Source: Stichopus chloronotus (Eukaryota > Echinodermata > Holothuroidea > Aspidochirotida > Stichopodidae). From it: a DNA stretch of 64,000 nt. A program made the translations under genes and the position numbers. Position 1 is the stretch's first letter, and the number at the start of each line of letters is the position of its first letter. The stretch lies in NCBI GenBank assembly GCA_021234535.1, contig SFZH01000008.1, positions 8,440,897 to 8,504,896 on the forward strand. The letters are read 5' to 3'. Under the pieces are notes generated by a model. It searched no databases and was not told the DNA's origin. It saw only the letters and a program-made list of their open reading frames with translations. This document shows, in pieces, positions 1-13,700 of this stretch.

Positions 1-1546
1 AACTGTTTTGAGTAATTTTTCATTCAGGGACAGCTTGAACATCACCTTGGTATTAAAAACCTGATGAATGGAATAAGGCTGGCGAGGGTTGGGTAGAGCA
101 AGGATGGCAATAGGTCCAAAATGGACTGCGTATGAAAAGTCAACTTGTTATGCAAGTCATAAGGACAGAGTGATGGGTCACCCTGGATACGAGAGGGTCA
201 GATTGGGCCTTGATTGAGGACCAGTTATTTCCTTCCTTGATGAAAAAATTCAATTGTATTCAACACATTGGACAATAACCAATTCACAGACTTTCAATGT
301 GGCTGATGTGGGTAATTCAACATCCCTTCCCCCCCCAAAAAAAAAATTTTATGCAAGTTTTCCATTTATCCTCAACAATCGTGACATGCCTGGTGATCTG
401 GTGATCAATGCAAGGTGCTTGATCGTGGCGTCGAAATTTGGGGCCGTAAGTTGTGCCATCGACAGAAAATATGTCAGGTCTTATGGAACCAAATGAAACA
501 GCAAATTAATGCACAGGTGTCGAAACACCAATTTTCAAAGAATTAAAGGAAAAAAAAGAACATTTTCAAAGACTGTACATCATCCTCATCAGGTAAGTAA
601 AAAGAAAACGTTAAATTTAGAATGGAGTCTGGATTACAAAGAATAGATACATCATCAATAGTGTGTACAATAATGTATCACTAATCAAAATACTGATAAT
701 AAGGAAAACAACTATGAAAATGCATTTGTGTGTTCAGAGTGGGTTTGTGCTTCTTTGTATGCACATAGTGCTTCCTTGATATTAATCTCAAAGTCAAGGT
801 TACCCGATGATATGACTGAGAAATTGCTGCTCTTACAAGCATTTCCGAGTTGACAAGATAAATCATCAAGGGCAGAGCTTCCATTCAAGTGTTCTGTTAT
901 TCTTAAAGGGAAAATGCATTCACCCCAATTTGTATTAGCTATAGTCCCCTATCCTAATTCATGAATGGCTTTTTTTTGCATCAAGTGACAATATTTTATT
1001 CCACTGGATTGGTAAATACATGCAAGTTATTTGTTTATTTGAATAGTATGCAATAGCCTGAAATATCCTGAAGATACCTGTAAGGTATAACAGAGGAGGT
1101 CTGTCAGATTTAGCTGATGATGTAGATTAAGAGAAAGGTGAATGCATATTCCCTTTAATGACAAGTTCACCTGACTTTGAGATTAGAATCAAAGAGGCTC
1201 TTTTGTTCGCTTATGTCATTATGCAACTCTTTCCACATTTATGTCAGGTTCTCATCCCATTGCCACCGAATTTGCCCCATGCTTGCACAGCTCATCTCTC
1301 ATCTCATCGAAGGAGAAACCTTATGTTCAGAAACTTCCAATCAATTGGTGAGATGAGAAGAAGGAAACGACAAGTAGAGTTCAGTCGATTAAAGAGCGAC
1401 ATTTGGCACAGTTTTTTTTTACGTTTCATTTTCAACAGTTTACAGTTTGTTCTGTCTTCCTGAAACACAATATCCTCCTTTTTTCAAGTGTGTGATGTTT
1501 GCCAAAGTTTATTTTAAAACAGTTACAGTTAACCAGACAGACCCAC
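1..1546 (-). other. intron downstream of PDE9A-like exon g (incomplete)
   Basis: The donor gtgggt is at 1546-1541. I looked for the next PDE9 exon (DISNE motif) on the minus strand and saw none. There is no recognisable repeat apart from short homopolymers (C/A runs at 331-346). The open frame at 1158-1463 on the plus strand has no recognisable domain or clear splice context. Confidence 0.7.
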
Positions 1547-1717
1547 CTCGGATACATGTTCCTTGTTTTTGTAGTCAAACTCCGGTATCTTCGACTTGAA
1601 ACTGTTGAGGATTACGTTGTGCTTGGACATGTCTGTCGCCAGGATACACTTGATCATGCTCTCCCTGACAAATTTGAAATCTTCTGAGGTGAGGTTTTTG
1701 AATAAATTACAGTGTTG
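1547..1717 (-). CDS. PDE9A: PDE9A-like exon g: ILATDMSKH segment
   Basis: 171 bp, 57 codons, phase 0 at both ends. Acceptor cctttcttttcccgcag, donor TCCGAG|gtgggt (GT present, +4 G instead of A). The peptide starts [20 protein letters not shown], continues [20 protein letters not shown] and ends with [17 protein letters not shown]. It aligns with human [42 protein letters not shown]... The LATDMxxH block is a class I PDE signature. The next exon, expected to carry LIKCCDISNE with the third metal-site Asp, is not in positions 1-1546, so it lies outside the window. Confidence 0.95.
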
Positions 1718-4700
1718 CTGCGGGAAAAGAAAGGAAAACAAAATGCCCAAAAACAAACCAGAAGAGGACATCGTGACTTATTCGTCTTTACGACGGAAAG
1801 TTTCATTTTTCAAACTTGAATGCTTTCTGCGAGTGAAATTGTTGGGAAAGAAAAAGGTGCCCTTTGGTTTGCGGCCTTATCGAATTGCACTGGGTCGATG
1901 GAAACCTGAACGAGTTTCACTCTTGAATGTCACAAGTATTGCCCTGATATCACTTGTTTCACACTACACCTCCATCTCTGCTGGCGCTAGTTTGATGTCG
2001 TGGACATGGAATGATATGGACGAGTCACTCTCTCATGTTTTCGAACCAATTTCTCCTGAAAAGGAGCCACAGATACACTGACAGACATGAGGTACTGACA
2101 GATACACAGACGGACAGACATACAGAGATATTTAATACACCGGGTAAAATCAGAATGCTTGAATACTTACATATATGACACTCAATGTTGATAAATGTCC
2201 ACTTCAAAACGAGACTATAGACATACAGGTGGACAAAGAGCAAGACACCAAGATCAAAACAACAGGCAGGAGGGCAGGCAGACAGGCAGATTCGTGGGAC
2301 GTTTGATTTTTACTGGCACGACATCGCTAACGATGGCTAATGATGCAACTCAAGCACATCTCAAAGACCTGGTGGTTGAAATACCTTCTCAAGGATTGAA
2401 ATAATGCTAGCTACATTTGACCCCTGCCCGGCGATTCACGACACTCAGATGGGCAAAGACTCACCTTTCCTAAGATTTGGAAGGCTACCGAGCAGTGATG
2501 GTTTTCAAGAGGAGAGATGTCGTTGTACCTGAGAGCTAGCTCTGTTCTTGCATTGACCTGCAAAGAAGCGGAACAATAGCGCATACGTTAAAATCTCTCG
2601 CAAGTATTTGACACACATGTTACTAAAGGTGAGCAAACAAATTGTAAGGAAGTTCCAGCCTGTATCCCACTCTTCGGTGCAAGATAACCTGCAATTGCTA
2701 TCAATGCTTTTCATTGCATGATAACCAGCCATTACACCTCCTACTCAGTGCAAGAAAATTTTCCAGTACTCCTGGTCTTAAATTCAAGAAAACTTGCCAC
2801 TACTCCTGCTCTTGAAAAAAGAAAACCTGCCATTACCCTGCTCTTCAATGCAAGCTATAACCTGCCATATTTATCTTTGCTCTTCAATGCAAGATAACAA
2901 GTCATTACGCCTGCTCTTTAATGCAAGGTAAACTGCCATCACCCTGCTCTTCAGTGAAAGACAACCTGCCATAAGTCCTGCTCTTAAATACAAGAAAACT
3001 TGCCACTACTCCTGCTCTTGAAAAAAGAAAATCTGCCATTACCCTGCTCTTCAATGCAAGCTATAACCTGCCACATTTATCTTTGCTCTTCAATGCAAGA
3101 TAACAAGTCATTACTCCTGCTATGTAATTCTAGATGAACTGCCATGTCACCCTGCTCTTCAGTGAAGGACAAACAGCCATAAGTCCTGCTCTTAAATGCA
3201 AGAAAACTTGCCACTACTCCTGCTATGAACAAAAGAAAACCTGCCATTACCCTGCTCCTTAATGCAAGATAACCTACCATTACCCCAGCTCTTCAATGCA
3301 AAATTACCTGCCATATTTATCCCTGCTCTTCAATGCAAGATAACAGGTCATTACTCCTGCTCTTTAGTGCAAGGTAAACTGCCATTTCCCTGCTCTTCGG
3401 TGAACAACAACCTGCCGTAAATCCTGCTCTTAAATGCAAGAAAACTTGCCACTACTCCTGCTCTTGAAAAAAGAAAACCTGCCATCACCCCTGCATTGAA
3501 TGAAAGATGCTCTTTAATTCAAGATACCTGCCAATATCCCAGCTCTCCACTGAATGATAACCTGCTATTAGCAGGTAGCCCTACTTGCCAGTGAAAGGAA
3601 ACAGAAATGAAAGATAAACACACACACAGAAAAAAAAAATCTGATTTGTAAATAGTGTTTTTCTTGGTAATTAGCTGACTAATATTGCAGTGACTGACTA
3701 TATTTGTCAAGAAAAGTTTAATCAGTTTTCATGCAACAATTTCTTATTTCATAAATTATTTCTGACAACAAACTTGAACCAACAGCACCAATATCACATT
3801 TTTACGAGACCCACACTTAGCATCCTAACAAGATTACATGAATAACAATACTAATTGCAGAAAGGAAGATGCTTGACTACAAACGGCATTCGGAAGTCCA
3901 TCTGGATAAAGAGCTCAATATGACAGTGCATTATAGATAGAGAGCAGACATATGTTTAGTAGGGACAGGCAGCTGAAGAAACATGCCAACTTTGTTTCTG
4001 TTCGACTGAAAGAAAATGTTACAACAGTCAATGCAAGAAAACTATGGGAGACTAAAAGTGCCAAACAGCTGCTTCTGGGGAAATATATGAAACATGTTGC
4101 TGTTTGGAATACTTGAACACTTCTAAGGTGAGAATGTTTTCAAATGGGAACAGAGAGAAAAGAAATGATTGGAGTCCACAAAAGGGAAATGTGCTAATAC
4201 ATATTTATGAGCCCACATAAGAAACAACTTTAATCCCAACATGATGTGCATATGGTTCATGGAGGAGATTTTCCCACATTTAACCAGTTTTGGACAGACT
4301 GTAAGAGAAATCAGACCAGAAACAAGAATCAGACGTTAAGGTTATGTCATGCTTTAATGAACTACCCTGATTTATATCAAAATAAATGTGTCATAACAGA
4401 ATTAAGGGTTAGATTTTAAGTAGGCTGTGCAATGTGAATTTGATACACAATCCACAGTTTTACACACATTTATTCAGGTGTGCCTTGGTTCCAACTTACC
4501 CCTATGATATTGTTTGTCAATTGAGAAATAAGTGCTCCTGATGTCGTTTTTGGAAATTTCGTATCGCAACGACACTTATTAACACAAAGTACTCATTAGA
4601 ACATGGGTTCATGTGGTTCAGGCCGTCAGTTCGTTGATCCCAGGCCTACACATTTTACAGCTGCCAAAATCTTCAGTCGTATAATTGTGGACATGTACAC

Positions 4701-7700
4701 AAACGAAGGGCGAGTTAAACTACCTGAAGGGTTGATCTGCTTGATCCAACACATGTATGTCACAATGGTTGAGTTTTAATATATCATCATTACATAGAAT
4801 TCAGTGTCACTGTACCCAATTGGCTTGGGATGGCCATTATACATTGAAAAAAAAATGTCACTACTACACACAGTGGTAATTCTAAGACTCAGCTAATTGA
4901 AGAGACTTGTAACAACGTTAGCCTATAATGTGTATCAACTGCATTTGGTTTATAAAAAACTTATTTTGATACAGTCCATGCACAGTTTCATCTCCATTTT
5001 ATGTCCCCAAAACAGTTTGGTCCCCAAACAATTTTTTTGCCTTCGTGCCAAAGTTCTCTGATCTGTCTCAACGACTCTAGAATAAGATGGTCATTGTTTA
5101 ACATTGTTTCGTCTTCCCTGGAATGACACAAGAAAAAAAAAGGTCAAAGCAGCACCTCACACACTCTGCCAGGTCCGTAATCTTCAGAGCCGTTTTAATT
5201 ATGAAATATACCCTCCACTTTGACATAATCTCCATCGCCTTTAAAGTATTCCACCAATTAATCTTGGGATGACCTGTTCTATTACTTAAAAACTTTCAGC
5301 AAAACCACAATTAATTTGATTTAAGGAGTGATAATTGCGAGCGGGAGTTGAGGGGCCACCAAAACAACTGGTCTCCCGTCGTCGAGCAAATTGCGGATCC
5401 TAATCTTCCGACGTTTCTGGGGTCACTTTTATTCCAATTATTTTCCTGGCCAATTTTGCTGTGATGCACTTCGGTCACCGAGAACTTGGAGAGAAACAAG
5501 GGCTAATTGCTTGTTTTCGCTGACAGAAGTTTTACCGGCCGACGCAGCAAAGGCCAGCGGGTATATTGCACCTTTTGACCAGCAGAGAGGATGCCAAATT
5601 CTGAGCTGCACGGGTTGGAAAATTGATTCGGCTTGGAAACAAGTCCAGGTACATCCTTTGAACATGTATTGCTATTGCGAAAGTTGGGTAACTGCTGTTT
5701 TGAAGTTTACATTGGTTGATAAAACCAAGCGGGGAAAATTAATTGCTAACAGTGAATGACCCCAGAGAAGTTTTAGAAGGTGTATCTTTGTGGAAGCACG
5801 AAGGTAAACGACGTTCCTTTTACTTCCCTTGTGAAGGAGAGAGTCAATATGTGTCATAAGGTATGAAGGAGCACAATCAAACATTTTATCTCTTCAATTG
5901 GCAAAAGTCTGAGAATTTACAGATTCACATAAATCGTGGATAGGATAAACACATGACCAGCCAGGATACTTGATTTGATGCAGGTTGCCGGTGCAACTGG
6001 AAATTTTATACTGTGTAAAATTGCTGAAACTGACCAATCGTGCAGTATGTTAGCAGATTTTAAGATGGAGAAGGCCAGGAGACTGCATGGCCCACAACAT
6101 GTTAAAGTGCATGCAGTTTGATAACTTGACAAAGTCCTCTAGGAACCTCAAGCTGAAGTATTAAAAATGCAAACAGTATGCAATGAGACCTACATGCATC
6201 CACAGACTATGTGCAAGAGTCCCAAAATGATATAGAGTGGCAAATCCAGGGGGGAGGGGCTGCTCAACAGACATGCACCAACTGTAATGACGTGTAAGAA
6301 AAATGTTAAAATGTGCGGCGAAAAAAAAAAAAACGAAGAGGGGGATGGAAAAATCGCTGACGTGAAGACAGTACGATGTATGAACTGGGCATGGAGGTGC
6401 TGTCACTGACTACTCAAGTGGGCCCATGTTAATTGTCTGAAGGGTGTCACATCCAGTTTGGCCTTAACAGGATGGTGACTGGATCTGTGCCCCCACCATC
6501 ACAAAATCCTGCATATGTACGCTGATGTATAGATATGACGAACTGGTCATTCATTTGTCAAAAGCTGAAAAACAAGTTTGATTGGGGATCTTTCCCATTA
6601 GTTTTGGATACAAAATTTGTATTTTTACTTATCAACTTGGACGTAATTTTACAGAGCCATCACTTCCATCACAACAGTTATTTCAAAATTTGCTGGATTT
6701 GCAATAAATTTATTGGTTCCATGCTAAGGGATTCTTGGTATCTGCTTCATTGTTTACATATATTAATCCTTTATTGATTCAGTCACATTGGCAATAACAT
6801 GACGTGTCAGAAGACTGGCATGAATACCACCTCTCCACAAATTAACCTGCACGGCTGACGGACACTGTTCAAGGTCCTCTCTGCCAACACTGTGTGGTAA
6901 ATATGTGTTCTTGCATCTATAGAACACTTTTGCAGAGGTTGCATGTGGAGGTATGTACAGACACAGTGTCATATTCACTGGCTGATATACTAAACATGCA
7001 TCTGACCTTAATACATGTCACATATTACTTGACATGGATGAACAAACTAATTTTTTTTCTGTTGTGGTGCTACTGACTATAGGGGGGACATGCAGCAGCA
7101 TTGCAATACCTGTTGTTGAAGGTATTACACACCATTAGCATTGTAAAGTACAGTGTAACATTGAAGTTTTTTTTGGTCGTTTTAATATCCTCATGATTTT
7201 TCATGTCCATAAATTTTCTTTTAATGTCATTACTTTCACTGTTGATACTCAGCGTTATTTCAGTGCAAAGTTTACTATCATTCAGCTTTTTGTCACATCT
7301 TCTTGTAGATCGTATCTTTTTTACGTACTTCTTTAACTACAGGGAGGCATTTTCCTTCATTGGATGTAATAAACTTTACCCCTGCTTTCTACTCTTTACC
7401 TAGGCACCACCTGTTTATACATTTCAGACTGATTGCATCACCTACAGTGCTCTTTCTGTTTGAATTGCACGCTATGTCACTTACATTGTCATGTGTTTCT
7501 TTTCTTTTTACGACACGAAACACTTGTACAGAATGTGAAACTGGAATCAAGGTAGACATCATGTATGCTAAGAGTGACTGTTACCTCCTGTTTGAGTTCA
7601 TATCAGTATTACTATGTCTTGTATTAGTTTAATTAGTCCCAAGAATCAAAACAACACAGTGGCACCTGGAAGTCCATGCTGACTATCTTTCACAATTCAA

Positions 7701-10700
7701 TTTCTCACTGTGTTAACTTTCTTCTTTTTTACCTTTATGATAAATGTACTTCTTATTTTTGTTTTCTTGGGAGGCAGGGGGTGGGAGAGAGAAGGGGTGG
7801 GAAACTTTTGTTGTCATTAGCAGTATAAACTTCAAATCAAAACTAGAGCAATGGGCATTTAGACCCAAGAACATCATGTTGGCCTATTGATGGTATCCAG
7901 CTGTACATCACCGCCAGCTGTACCAACCCTTGCTACAGCCCACCCCGGCTGCATATCCCACCCCCAACTGTCCCATGTGTGACATTGCAGGGAATCGACA
8001 GGATGACATATACACAACTTAGTGGCATCTTCAGCAATTTCTCTTGTGTACAGCATTACTAGAATCCTTTGATGTATATATCTATGACAGCAGGGCGAAT
8101 AGCAACTCTCCTATCACATCTTTTATAATTACCTCGCGTAGCGACACAGCCGGATTCTCTTCACAGTTTCGCTGAATTTGTTTTCCATCCTGCAATCTCT
8201 TACACCTTAATCCCATGCTCCCCTTATTTCTTCTTGTGAATTATACATCCTTGCATTCATTCACTGTCTTCAAAATATGAAGACAGTTATTTTAACACTT
8301 TAAGGAAGTGGGGAGGATTTTAACGGAGGCTGAAACCCCGAATACAAATTCCTCTTGCTTCTGGAAATGCTTAATCCCCTTCACGACACGAAAGCAGGAG
8401 CCCCGGGGGAAAATAAGTTACGAAAGAGGTAATGTGTGGTGTTGACCCAGTTAATAATGTTAAATCCAGCACCAAAGAGCCAACTTTGTTGTGAGGCAAT
8501 TACCACTTTGACGGAAACTGCTCATAGGTTCGGGAGAAACATAAACCGCTCTGTGGAAGAAAATCATTTCTCTTTGGTGCAGGTAGAATCAAGCCTGTGA
8601 CACATGCGAGTGCGAACTCTCAAGAGGCCCAAGGCAAGGAGAAGTACGTCCCTCTGCTCTGCAAACTCATCTGTCCTGCTCATGACAAGAGCTGGGTCTA
8701 CATCCTTCTGGTTTCAGAGGATGTATGAATACCGAAATGTGTGAAACGCTGGACTGGCGAGGTTATCAAGAGTGCAGGAGGTGGCAAATCACGACCTTCT
8801 TTTTCTGGAGAACGAAATTCTGACTGGCGAACACGTTCAGATATGTGACATGACAAAAGTCAATACGTAGAGTTTATTGCGAGGGAGGGTCCTAACCTTA
8901 AAATTGCAATGCAATGATGAGGGGGGAGGTTGGGAGAAACAAAAGTTTACAAAAGGGGGGTTGGGATTGTGTGTAGTGTGTCATCATTAACTGCAGACCT
9001 TGAAACAAATGTTATCTTAGTGAAGTTGGTTTAGTACATTAAGATGGTTGGTGCACAACAGACAATTTCAATATTTCATACATCTGAAATGGAAACATAT
9101 TGTAAGAAAGCTGCAATTCTTTTTTTTTTCTTTTTATAATAAACCTGTGATAAAAATCTCCCTGTTAGGAAAAAATCTGTTCGTCTATGTTGATGTCAGA
9201 CTTTCGCTTAACAGATCTGATCGACTGAGATGAGCTCCTGGAAACGGACAACTACACAAAAATCAACGCAGCTTTCGCAAAGTTCCACGTGGAAAGTGCA
9301 AAGAAGTGGAAAGAAACTGTCTGTATGCTCAGAAATGTCGGCTCAAGGCCATAACACAAATGACACCACTTCCACTACTACTGGAAGATCTCACAGAGCC
9401 TTATAAATGAGATGAGCAGAGCCTATAGCTCCGATACATGACAAGTAACATCATTGACATAATTATTTCCCCTTTAAGTACAGAAATTGGCATTGTTCAT
9501 ATATCAGTTACTTTCATATGAAGCAACTTTCAAAGTTAAGAAAAGTTGGTACAACTGCGGAAAGAAGGGCAAAGGAAGAATGAGAGTTGAAGAGGAGCGG
9601 CGATACGTCTCCTCAATGGCTGCACTTGAACGAGAGTTAGTGTTGAAGAAGAGCGGTGATATGGCTCCTCAATGGCTGCAACGGAGGCAGTGGGTTAGTG
9701 CTTAAGAAGAGCGGAGATACGCCTCCTCAATAACTGCAGCAGAGGGAGTGGGTTCATGTTCAGAAGAGCTGAGATATGCCTCCTTAACTGGCAGCAGTTA
9801 AAGGAGTGTTACTGTTGCAGAAGAGCGGTGATATGGCTCCTCAATGGCTGCAGTGGAGGGAGTCGGTTAGAGTTTAAGAAGAGCTGAGATATGCCTCCTC
9901 AATGGCTGCAGCAGAGGGAGTGGGTTTGTCTTAAGAAGAGCTGAGATATGCCTCCTCCATAACTGCAGCAGAGGGAGGGGGTTCATGTTAAGAAGAGCTG
10001 AGATATGCCTCCTCAATGACTGCAGCAGAGGGAGGGGGTTAGTGTTTAAGAAGAGCTGAGATACGCCTCCTCAATAACTGCAGCAGAGGGAGTGGGTTCA
10101 TGTTAAGAAGAGCTGAGATATGCCTCCTTAATGGCAGCAGTTAAAGGAGTGTTACTGTTGCAGAAGAGCGGTGATATGGCTCCTCAATGGCTGCAGTGGA
10201 GGAAGTGGGTTAGTGTTTAACAAGAGCTGAGATATGTCTCCTCAATGAGAGGGAGTGGGATTGTGTTAAGAAGAGCTGAGATATGCCTCCTCAATGACTG
10301 CAGTGGAGGGAGTGGGTTAGAGTTTAAGAAGAGCTGAGATATGCTGCCTCAATGACTGCAGTGGAAGAAGTGACTAGTGTTTAATAAGGGTGGAGATGCC
10401 CCCGCAATAGCTGCACTCATCAAGACAGTTCCAGGTGGGACATTGTGACTGAAATAAACAAGCAATTTTTCGAAGGGCCTTCCTCAATTTGTACCTGACG
10501 ATGACCTTGATTACGGAATGCTCACAGGGAAATATCAAGCCCGCACAGCGAGATTGATTTTCTCCTTGGGGTGCAACCCACCCTGCCTTGAATATTTCCA
10601 CAACAGCTGCACGTTACGTGCACCGTGCATCTGTGTATGAGGTCTCAATTTGGGGTACGGCATACGGAACAAACAATCAACCACGCAGGCATCAATTTTC

Positions 10701-13700
10701 CTCCTGTCGTAGACTTTGCAAGATAGGAGAAACATTCAAGGGGCAAACAAAATCATCACAACTGAGTTTGGACATCAACTTTCAGAAATCTTTCTAAAGC
10801 TCACTTAAATCTTTCTCAGCCGACATCACATGTCGCTACTGAAACTGCTCACACTAATGACAGTTTCACACTTCGGGGTAGGATGCAAGCTCAGTCTTTA
10901 TTTTATGTGGAACATTTCATTCAATCACTTTTTGGGGAAAAACTGTGATGTGCAAAACAAGGTTGTCCATAAAAAAAAATTAGAAGTTAGAAGATACTGT
11001 GGATCAGTGATTGGACTGTCAATGTTTTGCATAACTAAAACTACTTTTCCTCTTTCTTATCTTTTTTTTTGTTTTTTTTTCTGTATTTTCTTATGTGCTT
11101 ATTATTCCTTAGGTTACACCTGCATGTAATTAAGAGGAGTACTCTATGATCACTGTGCTTCTCATCTAATTTGGCTCAGCTATTCTGTAGCTGTTCTTCT
11201 TTTGTCTTTGTATTTCTTTTTTGTATTTGCTTTTGAACATATTATCTATTAAATTATGTTTATACTTTACATCAAATGCTCCGCTAGCTGTGTTAAGCCT
11301 TTGTTACTTTACAGAAGACGTACTATCAAAATTGTACAAATGCATATATTGACTGTAGTATATTGCTTCTACTGTAGTACATTTGTTGTAAAAAAAGGGT
11401 AAAACACAAATAAATTATAAAATAAACAAAACGGGAATATCAGATCATCAAATGCCATGCTCTTTTGAAGACATATACTGTAGTCCTTTGGAAAGTTTGG
11501 TGAGGTATAGGCAAAGTTAATTCTACAAATTTAAGTCCACATTCCAGTGGGATCATCAAAGTATGAATTCTGAAGTCACTAAATTTCCCCAAAATTTCTT
11601 TCAAATATCTTTCTGTAAAATATTCACCTGACCGCCTCTGTCGTGTCCTTCTGTCCTCTCATCTCAATTAGAAGGTTGAGAGTTAATCATATTACTGTGA
11701 ATCTAACAACAACATTTTGAATAATGTCTAGCCCAATTCCTTATACTTGCTACATTGCAGTGCCTCTTTAACAGATTGCCCCTGGAGATCCTGCTAGCTG
11801 CAGTAGGATCCAAACACCGGGCCCACTGCATTTCCGACCCAGGATAGACAAAACCACGCTCATTTGTTTGTCTTCGCGAGTAACATGCAGTACATACTAT
11901 TTGTGTAAACAATTTATACCTTACAGTGACAAAATGAAGACAGCAGTAGCAACAGAAGTGCAGCAATGTTCTCAGAAGCCTAAGATTTACAGCACATTAA
12001 CATTTAGGCAATAACGGGGAAAAAAAGGATGGAAAATGCACACACGAGCAAAAAATATGATATGATGGCACACACATGAAAGAAACCTTCAGCAAGACTA
12101 CATGAAGTGTATTTTTTTCTATCTTTTCCAAGTCCTCTAGACCATAAGCCATAAATTTACTTCTCTAATTAGAATCAGTTTTGTTAAATATTGTAAAGAC
12201 ATTTGATTTATTACCTTACAGGATGTGTATTGTATCAACTTCCAATTACAGCTCTCTCTTACACCTATCCCCTTCCCCCCCCCCCCTTGAAAAAAAATCC
12301 AACTTAATCAAAAACAACCTTGAAGAAACAGTGGCAAAATCTTCTTTCACAGCACTTTTCACTTGAACTAAAAATGTATTTTCTGTGCTGGCTGCAGGTG
12401 TCTACATGCCAAACTTCGTGTCACTGTTCATTTGTACTGTCTGAACATGTACATTATCTAGACCATGTAAACCGTATCATGCCACGTAAGCCCGCTTGTA
12501 ATACTCGTGTCAATATTAGCTAAACTCTGCATTAATCCATCATGCCAGTGATCCCTTAATTTTGCACGGTCTGTTGCAGCGAAACAATTTGCGATATTGG
12601 TTTGCTGAAGAAAAAAGATTGACTCTTTCCCGAACCAGAGTAACAGAGCCCACTGCACTTAAAAGGAGGATCGATAGACCTAGGATTTGCACTTTACGAG
12701 AGGTAAGGGCGAAACCTACAAAGTACCGTATGTTTAATACAAAAATTACATTAAAAGTAAACATGCATGCAGAATGAAAGTTACTCACAAACACTATCAA
12801 TAACCAAGACTATGAACACATTTTTTCTTTGGGTATTCTTAGCTTTTATATGTCGAGTACATGGGTCATTGCTCCGAGTGAAAATAAAGGCTGCGATAGT
12901 CAGTCTAACTTTGAAGGGCACTATGGTTCTGCATGAGACTAAACTCCAGTGAAGACAAACTTCACATTGCTGAACTTGAAGGTTGGAATTTGGAGGAGGA
13001 AAGTGACCAGCCACCGATACAAATAAATTGCCAGAAGTTAGACAGCAGGTCAACACAGATTGCATGGTAACATGAGTTTGGGTAGGTACAACGTAGACCC
13101 TTTATATCTCTAACTGGCCAACTGTCAGATAATTTCTTAAAGCCATGATATTGGTACCATAAATGCATGTGTTTCACTAATTTAAACTGTGACAGAGTCT
13201 ACATGCTGTTACAGACCAATAACAAGATTTGGGACTACATCTTCTTGAATTTTCTATTTACACACATCAAGTTTCACAGTTAGCACCCTTCTCCTGACTC
13301 CCTTGTTTCCAACACCCCTCGCCTAACAACAAACCTCACACAAGATCCTTTCTCTCGTACAAACATCTTCCTCGCAGTTGCTGCCCTCCCTAATACTCGC
13401 ACTTCTCTAACATACTGCATGCTCCTCCAACACAGTTTCCAACATCTTCATTGTTTCAACATGAAGATATATCCGGATATCTCCAATATCCGTTCTTCCC
13501 AATACCAATTTTTTCCAACACCCTCAATTCCCTGTTACTTTGCAATCTTCCTCAACAATAATTGTTACCCAGTACCCGCTCTTTGCCAATGTACCACCAT
13601 TCTTTCCTCACATCCCCTCTTCCCGAGTATTGCCTACTACACTGCACTACTACTCTTTCCTTATATACAGTGACTACACTCTTCCCCAACATCCGTTTCT

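Noticed and set aside
1596..2081. 161-codon plus-strand open frame
   Set aside because: It is partly antisense to PDE9 exon g (1547-1717). The coding signal is clearly on the minus strand.
9487..9705. 72-codon frame entering the 57-bp array, as a possible repeat protein
   Set aside because: Stops occur within the following repeat units and no splice or start context supports it.
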